Source of the DNA: an uncultured Acetatifactor sp.
GTDB taxonomy: Bacteria; Bacillota; Clostridia; Lachnospirales; Lachnospiraceae
Direction: 5' to 3'
NCBI GenBank assembly: GCA_910589655.1
Contig: CAJUTJ010000103.1
Coordinates: 1-35,740, forward strand
Length of the DNA stretch: 35,740 bases
The position numbers and the translations under genes are program-made. The notes beneath the pieces were generated by a model, which made no database searches, was not told where the DNA came from, and was given only the letters and a program-made list of their open reading frames with translations. This document shows positions 6,776 through 14,630 of this stretch, piece after piece. Numbering within the stretch: the stretch's first letter is position 1; every line of letters starts with the position of its first letter.

Positions 6776-7555
6776 CTACCATGAGCTGCACAATTTCAGT
6801 ACTTTATCCCATTCTAATGTGCCGCCGAACAAATCCAATGCGCTTCCGATTGTTACATTCAATTGATCTCTGCCCAGTTCACGGAGCTGTCTCAAATCTT
6901 CGTAGCTGTGAACGCCTCCTGCATAAGTCATAGGCTTGCGTCCCCATTGCCCCAGCATAGAGGCAAGTTCCCGTTCTATGCCCTGTGATTTCCCTTCCAC
7001 ATCAACCGCATGAATCAAAAATTCGTCGCAGTAATCGGCAAGTCTGTTCAAAAGCCCTTCCTCCACCTTTTCTTCCGTCAGCTTCTGCCAGCGGTCCGTC
7101 ACCACAAAGTACCCTCTCTCCGTCTTTTTACAACTGACATCCAACACCAGATGCTCCTTTCCTACCGCCTCTGTCATTTTCCTTAATTTGTCATAATGAA
7201 TTCTGCCGTTTTGGAAAACATAGGATGTAACGATGACGTGGGAAGCGCCCGCCTCCAGATATTCTGCTCCGTTATCGGGAGTAATGCCGCCGCCCACCTG
7301 AAGCCCTTGAGGATATGTCTTCAATGCCATAAATGCCTGCTGTCTGGTAGCCTCATAATACTCGCTGTCCTGTCCGTTTAACAGAATAATATGACCGCCC
7401 TTCAGTCCTGATTTTTGGTAAAATTCCGCAAAAAAAGAGGCATCCTGACAGGACACGAAATTTTCCTCTGCCTGATTTCCCTCATCCCGGAGACTTCCTC
7501 CTACGATCTGCTTCACCTTACCGTTATGTATATCAATACATGGCCTGAATTCCAT
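6776..7555 (-). CDS. hisA: HisA, ProFAR isomerase of the eukaryotic (HIS6/HISN3) type
   Basis: 259 residues. The enzyme performs the Amadori rearrangement of ProFAR to PRFAR in histidine synthesis. The sequence follows the plant/fungal-type HisA rather than the usual bacterial form: FRPCIDIHNGKVKQIVGGSL at the N-terminus (Asp8 as catalytic acid), GLQVGGGI, ASHVIVTSYVF, FVVTDRWQKL, DEFLIHAVDVEGK, TYAGGVHSYEDL and VTIGSALDLFGG. It is a complete (beta-alpha)8 barrel. It stands alone, not among other his genes; neighbours are a bactofilin operon and a lipoprotein gene. Such eukaryotic-type HisA proteins are known from some Clostridia, so this is an established though minority variant. Confidence 0.9.
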   Translation of the reverse strand: MEFRPCIDIHNGKVKQIVGGSLRDEGNQAEENFVSCQDASFFAEFYQKSGLKGGHIILLNGQDSEYYEATRQQAFMALKTYPQGLQVGGGITPDNGAEYLEAGASHVIVTSYVFQNGRIHYDKLRKMTEAVGKEHLVLDVSCKKTERGYFVVTDRWQKLTEEKVEEGLLNRLADYCDEFLIHAVDVEGKSQGIERELASMLGQWGRKPMTYAGGVHSYEDLRQLRELGRDQLNVTIGSALDLFGGTLEWDKVLKLCSSW

Positions 7556-7773
7556 ATTTATCCAAAACCTTTCTTTTTTTTATTTGTTTTATGCTCTTTT
7601 TTCCTAATATACATATTTTTCGTTATGCATATTTTTTACCCGATTTCACATACTACAGACAAATCACCCAATTGGGCCTCTTTTGGCTCTGTTTTGGTGC
7701 TGATTTTAACTTTATTCAGAAGCGAAAGCGGCAATTTTAATGCTCAGTCAGCAGAATGAAAATGGAGGAGACT

Positions 7774-8433
7774 ATGAAAAAATCAAAACATTTGAAAGGG
7801 GCAAAAAAGCTCCTTGCGCTTGGTCTTGTACTTGTCTTTGCATTTGCAATAACGGCCTGCGGCAATAGGAATTCCGGCAACACGGCAGGAAGCAGCTCTT
7901 CATCAGGAGCCAACGGCAGCAGTACCGCTAACGGAAACGGCAGCAATACCGGAAACGACAATGGCACTGCGAACAACGGCAGCACGGACAATAACGGAGT
8001 AACCGGAACCGGCGGAGCTACCGCAGGAGACAATAATTCCGTATTGGATGATGCCGGTAACACAATCACAAATGTGGTTGATGATGTGGTTGACGGTGCC
8101 GAAGATCTCACCGATGATATTCTCGGTAATGACAATCACAATAATACTACCGGTAACGGCAGCAACAACAACAATGCAAACACCGGTAACGGCAGCAACA
8201 ACAACAATGCAAACACCGGTAACGGCAGCAACAACACGAATGCAAACACCGGCAACGGCAGCAACAACACGAATGCAAACACCGGCAACGGCAGCAATAG
8301 CACGAATGTAAACACCGGCAACGGCTCCACCGACACCAACGGCACCGTAAATAACGGCTCTGCCACCGGTTCCGGCGCTGCAAACGGCACCGGCTCCACT
8401 AACGGTACCGCAAGCGGAACATCCACCCGATAA
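7774..8433 (+). CDS. Secreted low-complexity lipoprotein with TGNGS repeats
   Basis: 219 residues from the ATG at 7774, which follows GGAGGAG; an upstream in-frame ATG at 7756 lies before that site. Signal peptide residues 1-28, lipobox ITAC, lipid cysteine at 29. The mature chain is almost wholly Asn, Gly, Ser, Thr and Ala. One conserved-looking island (about residues 88-120, VLDDAGNTITNVVDDVVDG onward) is predicted to be an acidic amphipathic helix. Residues ~126-190 consist of an 11-residue repeat of the form TGNGSNNxNAN. It is likely a surface-exposed spacer or cell-wall-embedded lipoprotein. No enzyme domain is seen. It is monocistronic with its own strong terminator. Confidence 0.8.
   Translation: MKKSKHLKGAKKLLALGLVLVFAFAITACGNRNSGNTAGSSSSSGANGSSTANGNGSNTGNDNGTANNGSTDNNGVTGTGGATAGDNNSVLDDAGNTITNVVDDVVDGAEDLTDDILGNDNHNNTTGNGSNNNNANTGNGSNNNNANTGNGSNNTNANTGNGSNNTNANTGNGSNSTNVNTGNGSTDTNGTVNNGSATGSGAANGTGSTNGTASGTSTR
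8149..8346 (+). repeat. 33-bp coding tandem repeats, six units
   Basis: Units start at 8149, 8182, 8215, 8248, 8281 and 8314, each beginning ACCGGT or ACCGGC and encoding TGNGS plus six variable residues. The first four are nearly identical in DNA. The last two have diverged. Such near-identical units should vary in number between strains. Confidence 0.8.
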
Positions 8434-8446
8434 GATCCAAAATCAA

Positions 8447-8486
8447 CGGAAGCTCTCACAGGATGTCCTAAGAGCTTCCGCTTTTT
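8447..8486 (+). terminator. Rho-independent terminator of the lipoprotein gene
   Basis: Arms CGGAAGCTCT (8447-8456) and AGAGCTTCCG (8471-8480) form a perfect 10-bp stem followed by CTTTTT. Confidence 0.9.
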
Positions 8487-8633
8487 ACAAGTCAGGCCGT
8501 CCGCCATAACGGGCATCCGGAGGGCGATACTGTATCCGTTTACCAAATACTCTTTCCATATTGTAATTGTATATAACAGCCGAAGACAAGCCTTGGGAGA
8601 AATGAATGGAATGTCACTGAACGGAGCGGAGTG

Positions 8634-10583
8634 CTATTGCTCCATAATCGTACCGTCCCGATATGCTTCCAACAGCTCTTCGAGATAATAGATTGTCTCC
8701 CTCAGCTCGCTTCCGATGTCCGTATCCGCCACAAGCTTCCTATGCACAAAAGTTTCCACATCCATGGAATCGGAAAATATATCCGACTCCTTCTGGATGG
8801 CGGCTTCGGTAGATTCAAAAGGCTCATGGGCAACCAGCCTCATCCCTCTGGAATTACATACCAGAGTATAACCGGCAATCCCTGTTTTCTTTTGATATGC
8901 CTTAGAAAATCCCCCGTCGATAATCAGCAGCTTTCCTCCGCATTTGATAGGGGATTCCCCGTGTATCTGCTCCACGGGAACATGGCCGTTGACAATATGG
9001 CCTTCTTTGGCATTTAAGCCGAACTCTTCCAGAATACGGTTAACTGTCTCTTCCTGCTCTAACAATTGATAATAGCTGTTTTTCTTTTCCGCATGGGCGG
9101 CAGGTTCCTCCACAAAATAAGACTCGAAGGTAGCCATTTTGGCTTTTCCGAACACGGGGGAACCCTTTCCCGCCCAAATATACCACATCATATCCTGACT
9201 GGCGGAGCGCTCCGACTGTTCTTTTGCATAGTAACCTCTTCTGGCATAATGTTCCAAAATATCATACAAGGCTTTGCCGCTGTACTCCTTACCGTAAATT
9301 TCTACGGAAGCAAAGCTGCCGTCGGGATTCATGGGCATACAGCCGTGGTACAGCAGATTTCCGTTATAAATCTTATACATTCCCCCTTTGGCATAGAGAA
9401 AGCGGACATGCCGCTGCAGCTTTTCGCACTTCATAAAAGCCTTCTGCAGACGCACCATAACCTTGGCTTCCTCCTCAGACAGTTCATAAGGATTATTCCT
9501 GTCAATCGTGGGGAAATCCAAATCTTTCATAGGATATTCTTTCCCGTCTATGTAAACCGTGCCCTTTTCATAATCAATCTTATCCAACAGCAGCCTGTTC
9601 TCCATATGGAATTCAGGGTGACGCCGGATCAACTGACCTTCCAGTTTAAACTGGATAATGGTCATGGCCTTATGCATCTTCGTATCCAAGCTCAAGTCCT
9701 TGGTGTTATAATCCGTGTTAAACCGAATGGAAAAAATATCACAGTCGGTATCCGCATAAGTGTCCAAGACAAAGGTGGCAAGAGGCAGCAGATTGATACC
9801 ATATCCGTCCTCTATAGTGGCAAGATTTCCATATTTTGCGGCCATGCGGACTACATTGGCAATACATGCCCGATGACCGCTTGCCGCTCCCATCCACACC
9901 ATATCATGATTTCCCCACTGCACGTCCACAGAATGATAGGAGCACAGCGTGTCCATTATGATGTGGGGACCCGGACCTCTGTCATAAATATCTCCCACAA
10001 TATGCAGATGGTCGATAACCAGACGCTGGATCAGATGGCTTAGGGCAATGATAAACTGGGGAGCCCGGCCGATACGAATAATGGTATGTATGATTTCGTT
10101 ATAATACGCTTCCTTATCCTGAATCTCTTCTTTCTCCGTGATCAATTCTTCTATAACATAGGCAAAATCATTGGGAAGCGCTTTTCTCACTTTGGAACGC
10201 GTATACTTGGAGGATACTCTCTTAATCATCTGCACCAGCCGATGAAGAGAAATTTTATACCAATCCTCAATATACTCCTCTTCATGTTGGGCAATCTCCA
10301 CCTTTTCCTCGGGGTAATAGATCAATGTTGCAAGGCTCTTCTTGTCCTTATTGCTGATGGTATTTCCGAATTCCTCATCAACTTTCCTGCGGATTGAGCC
10401 GGAGCCGTTTTTAAGCACATGGTTAAACTGTTCATATTCTCCATGAATATCCGTCAAAAAGTGCTCCGTCCCTTTGGGCAGATTCATAATAGACTGTAGA
10501 TTGATAATCTCCGTGGAAGCAGCCGCAATATTTTTATACTGTTTTGCCAAAGTCTTTAGTACCTTGCGTTCCTTATCGTCCAT
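8634..10583 (-). CDS. fbp: Fructose-1,6-bisphosphatase, class III (Firmicutes type)
   Basis: 649 residues from the ATG at 10583 (GGAGGGG three bases before it). It hydrolyses fructose-1,6-bisphosphate to fructose-6-phosphate in gluconeogenesis in the cytoplasm. The N-terminus KTLAKQYKNIAAASTEIINL and the metallophosphoesterase metal motifs DIHGE (Asp45, His47), GDIYDRGPGP and WGNHD identify the class III, manganese-dependent family; length is typical. It starts 70 bp after dapB on the same strand. No strong terminator is seen in that gap, so readthrough from dapA-dapB is possible. Confidence 0.95.
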   Translation of the reverse strand: MDDKERKVLKTLAKQYKNIAAASTEIINLQSIMNLPKGTEHFLTDIHGEYEQFNHVLKNGSGSIRRKVDEEFGNTISNKDKKSLATLIYYPEEKVEIAQHEEEYIEDWYKISLHRLVQMIKRVSSKYTRSKVRKALPNDFAYVIEELITEKEEIQDKEAYYNEIIHTIIRIGRAPQFIIALSHLIQRLVIDHLHIVGDIYDRGPGPHIIMDTLCSYHSVDVQWGNHDMVWMGAASGHRACIANVVRMAAKYGNLATIEDGYGINLLPLATFVLDTYADTDCDIFSIRFNTDYNTKDLSLDTKMHKAMTIIQFKLEGQLIRRHPEFHMENRLLLDKIDYEKGTVYIDGKEYPMKDLDFPTIDRNNPYELSEEEAKVMVRLQKAFMKCEKLQRHVRFLYAKGGMYKIYNGNLLYHGCMPMNPDGSFASVEIYGKEYSGKALYDILEHYARRGYYAKEQSERSASQDMMWYIWAGKGSPVFGKAKMATFESYFVEEPAAHAEKKNSYYQLLEQEETVNRILEEFGLNAKEGHIVNGHVPVEQIHGESPIKCGGKLLIIDGGFSKAYQKKTGIAGYTLVCNSRGMRLVAHEPFESTEAAIQKESDIFSDSMDVETFVHRKLVADTDIGSELRETIYYLEELLEAYRDGTIMEQ

Positions 10584-10653
10584 TTTCCCCTCCTTGTCCG
10601 CTTTCAACGGGCATTCTCTCAATAGAAACCGGTGCCGCTCTCCTGCCGGCGGC

Positions 10654-11418
10654 TCAGCCTGCCCCCTCGATCACATGACTCATATCATACATGCCGGCGG
10701 CTTTTCCCGCCAAAAATTTTGCCGCCTGTACGGCGCCTTTTCCGAATACGGCCTTGGAATAAGCCGTATGGGAGAAAGTAATCACCTCATCCGGACCCGC
10801 AAAAATAACGTCATGATCTCCCACGATGGTTCCCCCTCTCACCGCACTGATGCCGATTTCCTTGCGGGGACGTTTCTCTCTGCGGGAGCTGCGGTCATAG
10901 ACATACTCGTATTGGCCTTCAAATTCTTCGTTGATGGAATCCGCTAATGCCAGCGCCGTACCGCTGGGTGCATCCACCTTAAGGTTATGGTGTTTCTCCA
11001 CAATCTCCATATCAAAACCTGCGGGCGCAAGCAATCCGGCTGCCTCCTTCAGTAGTTTTAACAGAAGGTTGATTCCCAGAGACATATTGGCGGATTTCAG
11101 CACCGCAATCCGCTTTGACGCTTCCTTCACTTTTTGCAGCTGGGCTTCGCTCAACCCCGTCGAACAGAGCACACAGGGCAGCTTCCTCGCCACGCAGTAG
11201 TCCAGCATTTTATCCACTGCAGGAGCGGCGGAAAAATCAATCAGGCAGTCCGCTTCCACATCACATTGGTCAATATTCCCAAATACGGGATACGGATTAT
11301 GCCCGTCATCCGCCGGATCAATTCCGGCTACCAGTTCCGCCGTATCGTCCTCAGCCAGCAATCCGCTGATCACCTGTCCCATTTTCCCGTTACATCCATG
11401 CATAATGATTCTTATCAT
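10654..11418 (-). CDS. dapB: 4-hydroxy-tetrahydrodipicolinate reductase
   Basis: 254 residues; GGGGAGG precedes the ATG. It reduces the DapA product with NAD(P)H on the route to diaminopimelate and lysine. The Rossmann start is GCNGKMGQ (residues 8-15). The catalytic and substrate block EKHHNLKVDAPSGTAL lies around residues 140-155. The internal residues are slightly short of the E. coli form, as is common in Firmicutes. It is downstream of dapA, separated by 222 bp that hold a 19-bp tandem repeat. Both probably respond to the lysine riboswitch ahead of dapA. Confidence 0.95.
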   Translation of the reverse strand: MIRIIMHGCNGKMGQVISGLLAEDDTAELVAGIDPADDGHNPYPVFGNIDQCDVEADCLIDFSAAPAVDKMLDYCVARKLPCVLCSTGLSEAQLQKVKEASKRIAVLKSANMSLGINLLLKLLKEAAGLLAPAGFDMEIVEKHHNLKVDAPSGTALALADSINEEFEGQYEYVYDRSSRREKRPRKEIGISAVRGGTIVGDHDVIFAGPDEVITFSHTAYSKAVFGKGAVQAAKFLAGKAAGMYDMSHVIEGAG

Positions 11419-11510
11419 TCTATCCTCCCCTTATTCCATGCCGTAAAGACTTTCCTCCTTTTAAAACGAAGCACAAACACCAATCTCCCAATTGCGCTGT
11501 CGGCAGCTGT

Positions 11511-11605
11511 TGCCCGGCAAGGCATTTTGTGCCCGGCAGCGCATTTTGTATCCGGCAAGGCAATTGGTATCCGGCAAGGCAATTGGTATCCGGCAAGGCA
11601 ATTGG
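11511..11605. repeat. 19-bp tandem repeat (five units) between dapA and dapB
   Basis: Units start at 11511, 11530, 11549, 11568 and 11587. The last three are identical (TATCCGGCAAGGCAATTGG). The first two read TGCCCGGCA(A/G)(G/C)GCATTTTG. A broken sixth follows at 11606. The period is not a multiple of three and no frame suggests a gene. It lies within the probable dapA-dapB transcript. Confidence 0.85.
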
Positions 11606-11640
11606 TATCCTACAGGGAATTTACGGCACTTGGACTCCGT

Positions 11641-12525
11641 TTACAATATCCCGTATTTTTTCATCGCCTTTTCCAATTTTTCTGCATTTGCAGATTCCAT
11701 TTCCGTTAAGGGCATTCTCAAAGGCCCTGCCTCCATCCCCATCAGATTCAAAGCTTTCTTAACAGGAATAGGGTTCACTTCACAGAACAGTGCATTGCAC
11801 AGCTCCATAGCCGCAAGCTGCTTTTGACGGCTTTCCGCAATCTTTCCGTCCAGAAAATCCTGACAGATTTCATGCGTCTGCTTCGGTGCCACATTAGCCA
11901 ATACGGAAATAACTCCCAAACCGCCCAATGCCATAATAGGCACAATCTGGTCATCGTTTCCGGAATACATATCCACACAGCCCTCGGAGATAGCGGCCAA
12001 GTGTGCAATCTGGCTGATATTCCCGCTGGCTTCCTTCACTCCTATGATATTCTCCACATCCTTACAGAGCCTTACCACAGTTTCCGGCAGGATATTACAC
12101 CCCGTTCTGCCAGGCACATTATACAGCAGTACGGGAATTTTTACGGATTCCGCAATCATCTTGAAGTGAGCATACAGACCGTTCTGGGTTGCCTTATTAT
12201 AATACGGGCTTACCACAAGCAGCCCGTCCGCACCGGCCTGCTCCGCTTCCTGAGAAAGGTAGATTGCCGTCTCGGTACAGTTAGAGCCGGTTCCGGCTAT
12301 GACAGGAACCCTTCCGTTTACTGCTTTGACGCAATAACGGATGACGTCCAAATGCTCCTCATGGGTCAGCGTTGATGCCTCACCTGTGGTTCCGCACACC
12401 ACAATGGCATCCGTTTTGTTTTCAATCTGGAACTCGATCAGTTTACCGAATCCATCATAATTTACTTCTCCGTTTTCATACATTGGTGTAACAATCGCTA
12501 CACCGGCGCCTTTGAAAATTGACAT
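11641..12525 (-). CDS. dapA: 4-hydroxy-tetrahydrodipicolinate synthase
   Basis: 294 residues, GGAGG upstream. It condenses pyruvate with aspartate semialdehyde, the committed step to diaminopimelate and lysine. Motifs: VCGTTGEASTL (residues ~43-53), the active-site tyrosine block LLYNVPGRTG (~132-141) and the Schiff-base lysine in GVKEASGN (~161-168). Length is normal. It is the first gene after the lysine riboswitch and terminator on the minus strand, so lysine should shut off its transcription. Confidence 0.96.
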   Translation of the reverse strand: MSIFKGAGVAIVTPMYENGEVNYDGFGKLIEFQIENKTDAIVVCGTTGEASTLTHEEHLDVIRYCVKAVNGRVPVIAGTGSNCTETAIYLSQEAEQAGADGLLVVSPYYNKATQNGLYAHFKMIAESVKIPVLLYNVPGRTGCNILPETVVRLCKDVENIIGVKEASGNISQIAHLAAISEGCVDMYSGNDDQIVPIMALGGLGVISVLANVAPKQTHEICQDFLDGKIAESRQKQLAAMELCNALFCEVNPIPVKKALNLMGMEAGPLRMPLTEMESANAEKLEKAMKKYGIL

Positions 12526-12647
12526 AGCCTTTCCTCCATAAATATCCTTTCATCAACGTGTACAAGTTTCCCTGCCGCAAAGAAGATTTTCTTCACAGCT
12601 CCCGTCATGTCTCCGGCGGTGACACAAACACTCCGTTTCCGCAATGT

Positions 12648-12676
12648 AAAAAATGCCAGCGCTGAACGCGCCGGCA
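12648..12676 (-). terminator. Riboswitch-controlled intrinsic terminator
   Basis: Minus strand TGCCGGCGCG-TTCA-GCGCTGGCA followed by six Us (12653-12648). It lies about 25 bp past the lysine aptamer and 120 bp ahead of dapA. This is the expected off-state terminator. Confidence 0.85.
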
Positions 12677-12699
12677 AAGATTACAGGATCATCACTGCT

Positions 12700-12869
12700 G
12701 ATAGCGCCCCACCCGATAACGGATGACAGTCATACGGTTCTTCACCGTATGCCCAAGAATCGATTCACAGGTTCTCTCCTCTTTCGGCGTCCTCCCCTTT
12801 TGTCTCCCCGCATCTACGCCTGTCGTATTGGGAAGATTACTTTTGAACAACGCAACCTCTATCTCCTTA
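12700..12869 (-). promoter_or_regulatory. Lysine (L-box) riboswitch aptamer upstream of dapA
   Basis: Read on the minus strand, the conserved L-box elements occur in order: GATAGAGGTTGCG (near 12862-12851), AAAAGTA, GGGGAGGACGCCGAAAG, CTGTGAATCG, a GCATACGG/CCGTATG stem, GACTGTCATC, and the closing GGGTGGGGCGCTATC (to 12700). The first and last elements pair as P1. Order and spacing match the B. subtilis lysC leader as I know it. With the terminator 25 bp on, the mechanism should be lysine-induced premature termination of dapA-dapB. Confidence 0.88.
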
Positions 12870-12880
12870 TTCTGTTTAAA

Positions 12881-12909
12881 AGCATAGCATCTTCCACAAC
12901 CTATGTCAA
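12881..12909 (-). promoter_or_regulatory. Promoter of the lysine riboswitch-dapA transcript
   Basis: Consensus TTGACA (12909-12904), a 17-bp spacer and TATGCT (12886-12881). The inferred start near 12874 is five bases ahead of the aptamer. Confidence 0.85.
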
Positions 12910-12958
12910 TACCATGAGAGCAGAAAACCAAGCGGCCCGCGGGGACATTTGGTTTTCA

Positions 12959-13060
12959 AGCCATAGCCCGCTATGGCTTTGACATGGATTGCTGGTATCA
13001 TGCGTCACAAAGTGACGACAAGGCGGCTGCAGCCGACTTAGATTCTGCGTCCGCAGAATC
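12959..13060. repeat. Array of four consecutive perfect palindromes
   Basis: AGCCATAGC/GCTATGGCT (12959-12978), GTCAC/GTGAC (13004-13016), CGGCTGCAGCCG (13024-13035) and GATTCTGC/GCAGAATC (13041-13060). The last overlaps the stop codon of the adenosyltransferase-like gene. None is followed by a U-run. No coding content. Confidence 0.7.
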
Positions 13061-13550
13061 ATGATACTGTCTTTATCATCTCAATCTTGGAAATTTCATC
13101 CGCCAGAAAACAGATTTCATCGCTGAGCTTAATTCCTGTGAGAATGACACTGGTATCCTCCCTGCAAACCAGCATATTTTTCAGATCCTCTACCGTAATG
13201 ATTTCCTTTTCAATCAATCCCAGAACTTCATCCAAAATCAATAAATCACATTCCCCGGTGGCTAAGACTTTTTTTGCAAAATTCATACCGTTTTTAATAT
13301 TGACAATCTCCTCCCGCTTTTTCTCCTCGGGAAGCTGTTCAAAATTTTCATCGGATTTCTCGAAACGAAACAACTTAATCTCCGGCTCCATCCTGCGCAG
13401 AAAATCAGAATCCTCCAGTCCTCTTCCTTTCAGGAACTGGATAATAACGACATTTTTACCTGCAACGGCGGCCTGAACCGCCCTGCCGATAGCCGCCGGA
13501 GATTTTCCCCTTCCGTCCCCCGCATATATATATACCATTCCATTTGCCAT
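13059..13550 (-). CDS. CobO/BtuR-type ATP:corrinoid adenosyltransferase-like protein
   Basis: 163 residues from the ATG at 13550, which has GAGGTG four bases upstream; a TTG at 13562 lies within that site and is rejected. The P-loop GDGRGKSPAAIGRA (residues ~8-21), the segment VVIIQFLKG, and the Walker-B-like LLILDEV match the CobA/CobO/BtuR family, which transfers the adenosyl group of ATP to cobalt in corrinoids. The family usually has GKGKTTAA; here the second Thr is Pro, and the protein is somewhat short, so activity may differ. No other cobalamin genes or B12 riboswitch are nearby. Family sure, exact role less so. Confidence 0.8.
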   Translation of the reverse strand: MANGMVYIYAGDGRGKSPAAIGRAVQAAVAGKNVVIIQFLKGRGLEDSDFLRRMEPEIKLFRFEKSDENFEQLPEEKKREEIVNIKNGMNFAKKVLATGECDLLILDEVLGLIEKEIITVEDLKNMLVCREDTSVILTGIKLSDEICFLADEISKIEMIKTVS

Positions 13551-13581
13551 ACTGCACCTCAACTTATTCGTCTATAGTAGA

Positions 13582-13600
13582 GTAACAAACATCTTGTTAC
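13582..13600. promoter_or_regulatory. Inverted repeat GTAACAA-N5-TTGTTAC in the leader
   Basis: A perfect 7-bp inverted repeat about 30 bp before the adenosyltransferase-like start and downstream of its promoter. It could be an operator or a small RNA hairpin. Confidence 0.35.
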
Positions 13601-13662
13601 AGTCCAGCCGGAGCAGTCGTTTTCATAAGTGTAAGCGCCATACTGCAACAAATATTTTATAT

Positions 13663-13691
13663 ATTATAACATACCTATATCAATTTGGCAA
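13663..13691 (-). promoter_or_regulatory. Promoter of the adenosyltransferase-like gene, inside the end of the ssb-like gene
   Basis: Minus strand TTGCCA (13691-13686), 17-bp spacer, TATAAT (13668-13663). The -35 box overlaps the last sense codons of the upstream SSB-like gene. Confidence 0.8.
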
Positions 13692-14345
13692 ATCTTGGCA
13701 GTCTTCCTCTATTTCTTCCCCTTCGCCAAGCTCCATTTTGCTGACGGATACCTCGAAGGCCACTCTTTTTTCCACATTTTCTTCATCCAATTTTTTCATA
13801 TACTCGCGGCTCTGAATCCGCCCCCAAACCGCACAGCGCTCGCCCACTTTGAAATGATTGGCATAACGGGCATTTCTTCCCCAGCAGATACAAGGTATAT
13901 AATCGGACTTGCCGTAAGGACGGTTCACGGCCAGCAGCAGATCGGCAATCTCTCTTCCCAAAGGTGTTTTACGATACACCGGCTCCTTACAGATATACCC
14001 GTCCAAAAAAATCTGATTTGTTTTTGAGCTTTCCTCCATCTCTTCTATAAAATTAATTTCTCTCGCAAAAACGGACAAAACCAGACGGTTTTTATGTTCC
14101 TCATGTCTGTTATAAGATCGGAATTGTCCCACTACACAAATCAGCGACCCTATATAGCTATCGGTCACGTCGATCAGACGCTCTGATACCATGACCGGAA
14201 TAATGTCATAACTCTCGCTTAATCTTTTACATTTGACATCTACCATATAAAAGCCTTCTCCGAAGATTTCATGGCTATAAGAAAAATCACTGACGATCTC
14301 TCCCATCACCGTTACCTGATTGTTTTCAATTACCTTATCTGTCAT
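13680..14345 (-). CDS. Single-stranded DNA-binding protein with two OB folds
   Basis: 221 residues. Two SSB-type OB-fold halves are visible: residues ~7-105 (NQVTVMGEIVSDFSYSHE...) and ~112-205 (NQIFLDGYICKEPVYRKTPLGREIADLLLAVNR, here quoted in part: VYRKTPLGREIADLLLAVNR). The second half is the more canonical, with the PYGKSDYIPCICWGRNA stretch. The C-terminal tip EEDCQDLPN resembles a weak version of the acidic tip with which SSB recruits partners. A tandem-OB SSB of this size is an accessory form known in Clostridia; the main replicative Ssb is probably elsewhere. The gene is divergent from typA. Confidence 0.8.
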   Translation of the reverse strand: MTDKVIENNQVTVMGEIVSDFSYSHEIFGEGFYMVDVKCKRLSESYDIIPVMVSERLIDVTDSYIGSLICVVGQFRSYNRHEEHKNRLVLSVFAREINFIEEMEESSKTNQIFLDGYICKEPVYRKTPLGREIADLLLAVNRPYGKSDYIPCICWGRNARYANHFKVGERCAVWGRIQSREYMKKLDEENVEKRVAFEVSVSKMELGEGEEIEEDCQDLPN

Positions 14346-14491
14346 TTCTGTTCTCCCTTCTTACACCTTAAGAATTTTTCCGGTATGCCACATAAAGTGG
14401 TCGCACATGGCTACTATTATATATACCTTATCCACCAATGTTTTAGAACAAAAACCCATCGCGCAAATCGCCAAAATATGCGCTTTTTGAC

Positions 14492-14520
14492 TTGCATGAG
14501 TCTCGGATAAGTGATATACT
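14492..14520 (+). promoter_or_regulatory. Promoter of typA
   Basis: TTGCAT (14492-14497), 17-bp spacer, TATACT (14515-14520). It gives a leader of about 100 bases. Confidence 0.65.
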
Positions 14521-14630
14521 GTAGCAGTTTGAGTTTTGACAAATTTTGCGTTGTTAATCAGAAAAATTTGATAAGCGGTAAAAATCCGGTAATCAGATGG
14601 AATCTGGCAATCAGGAAAGGATGCTGAGAA

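Noticed and set aside
7737..8546. Long Val/Leu/Pro-rich and Cys/Arg-rich frames antisense to the repeat lipoprotein
   Set aside because: They are mirror images of the Asn/Gly/Thr repeat coding; the plus frame has the signal peptide, lipobox, ribosome-binding site and terminator.
11511..11605. Possible CRISPR array or coding repeat
   Set aside because: 19-bp head-to-tail units without spacers and not a multiple of three; no start or ribosome-binding site.
12526..12900. T-box leader for dapA
   Set aside because: No T-box bulge sequence or specifier loop; the ordered conserved elements fit the lysine riboswitch instead.
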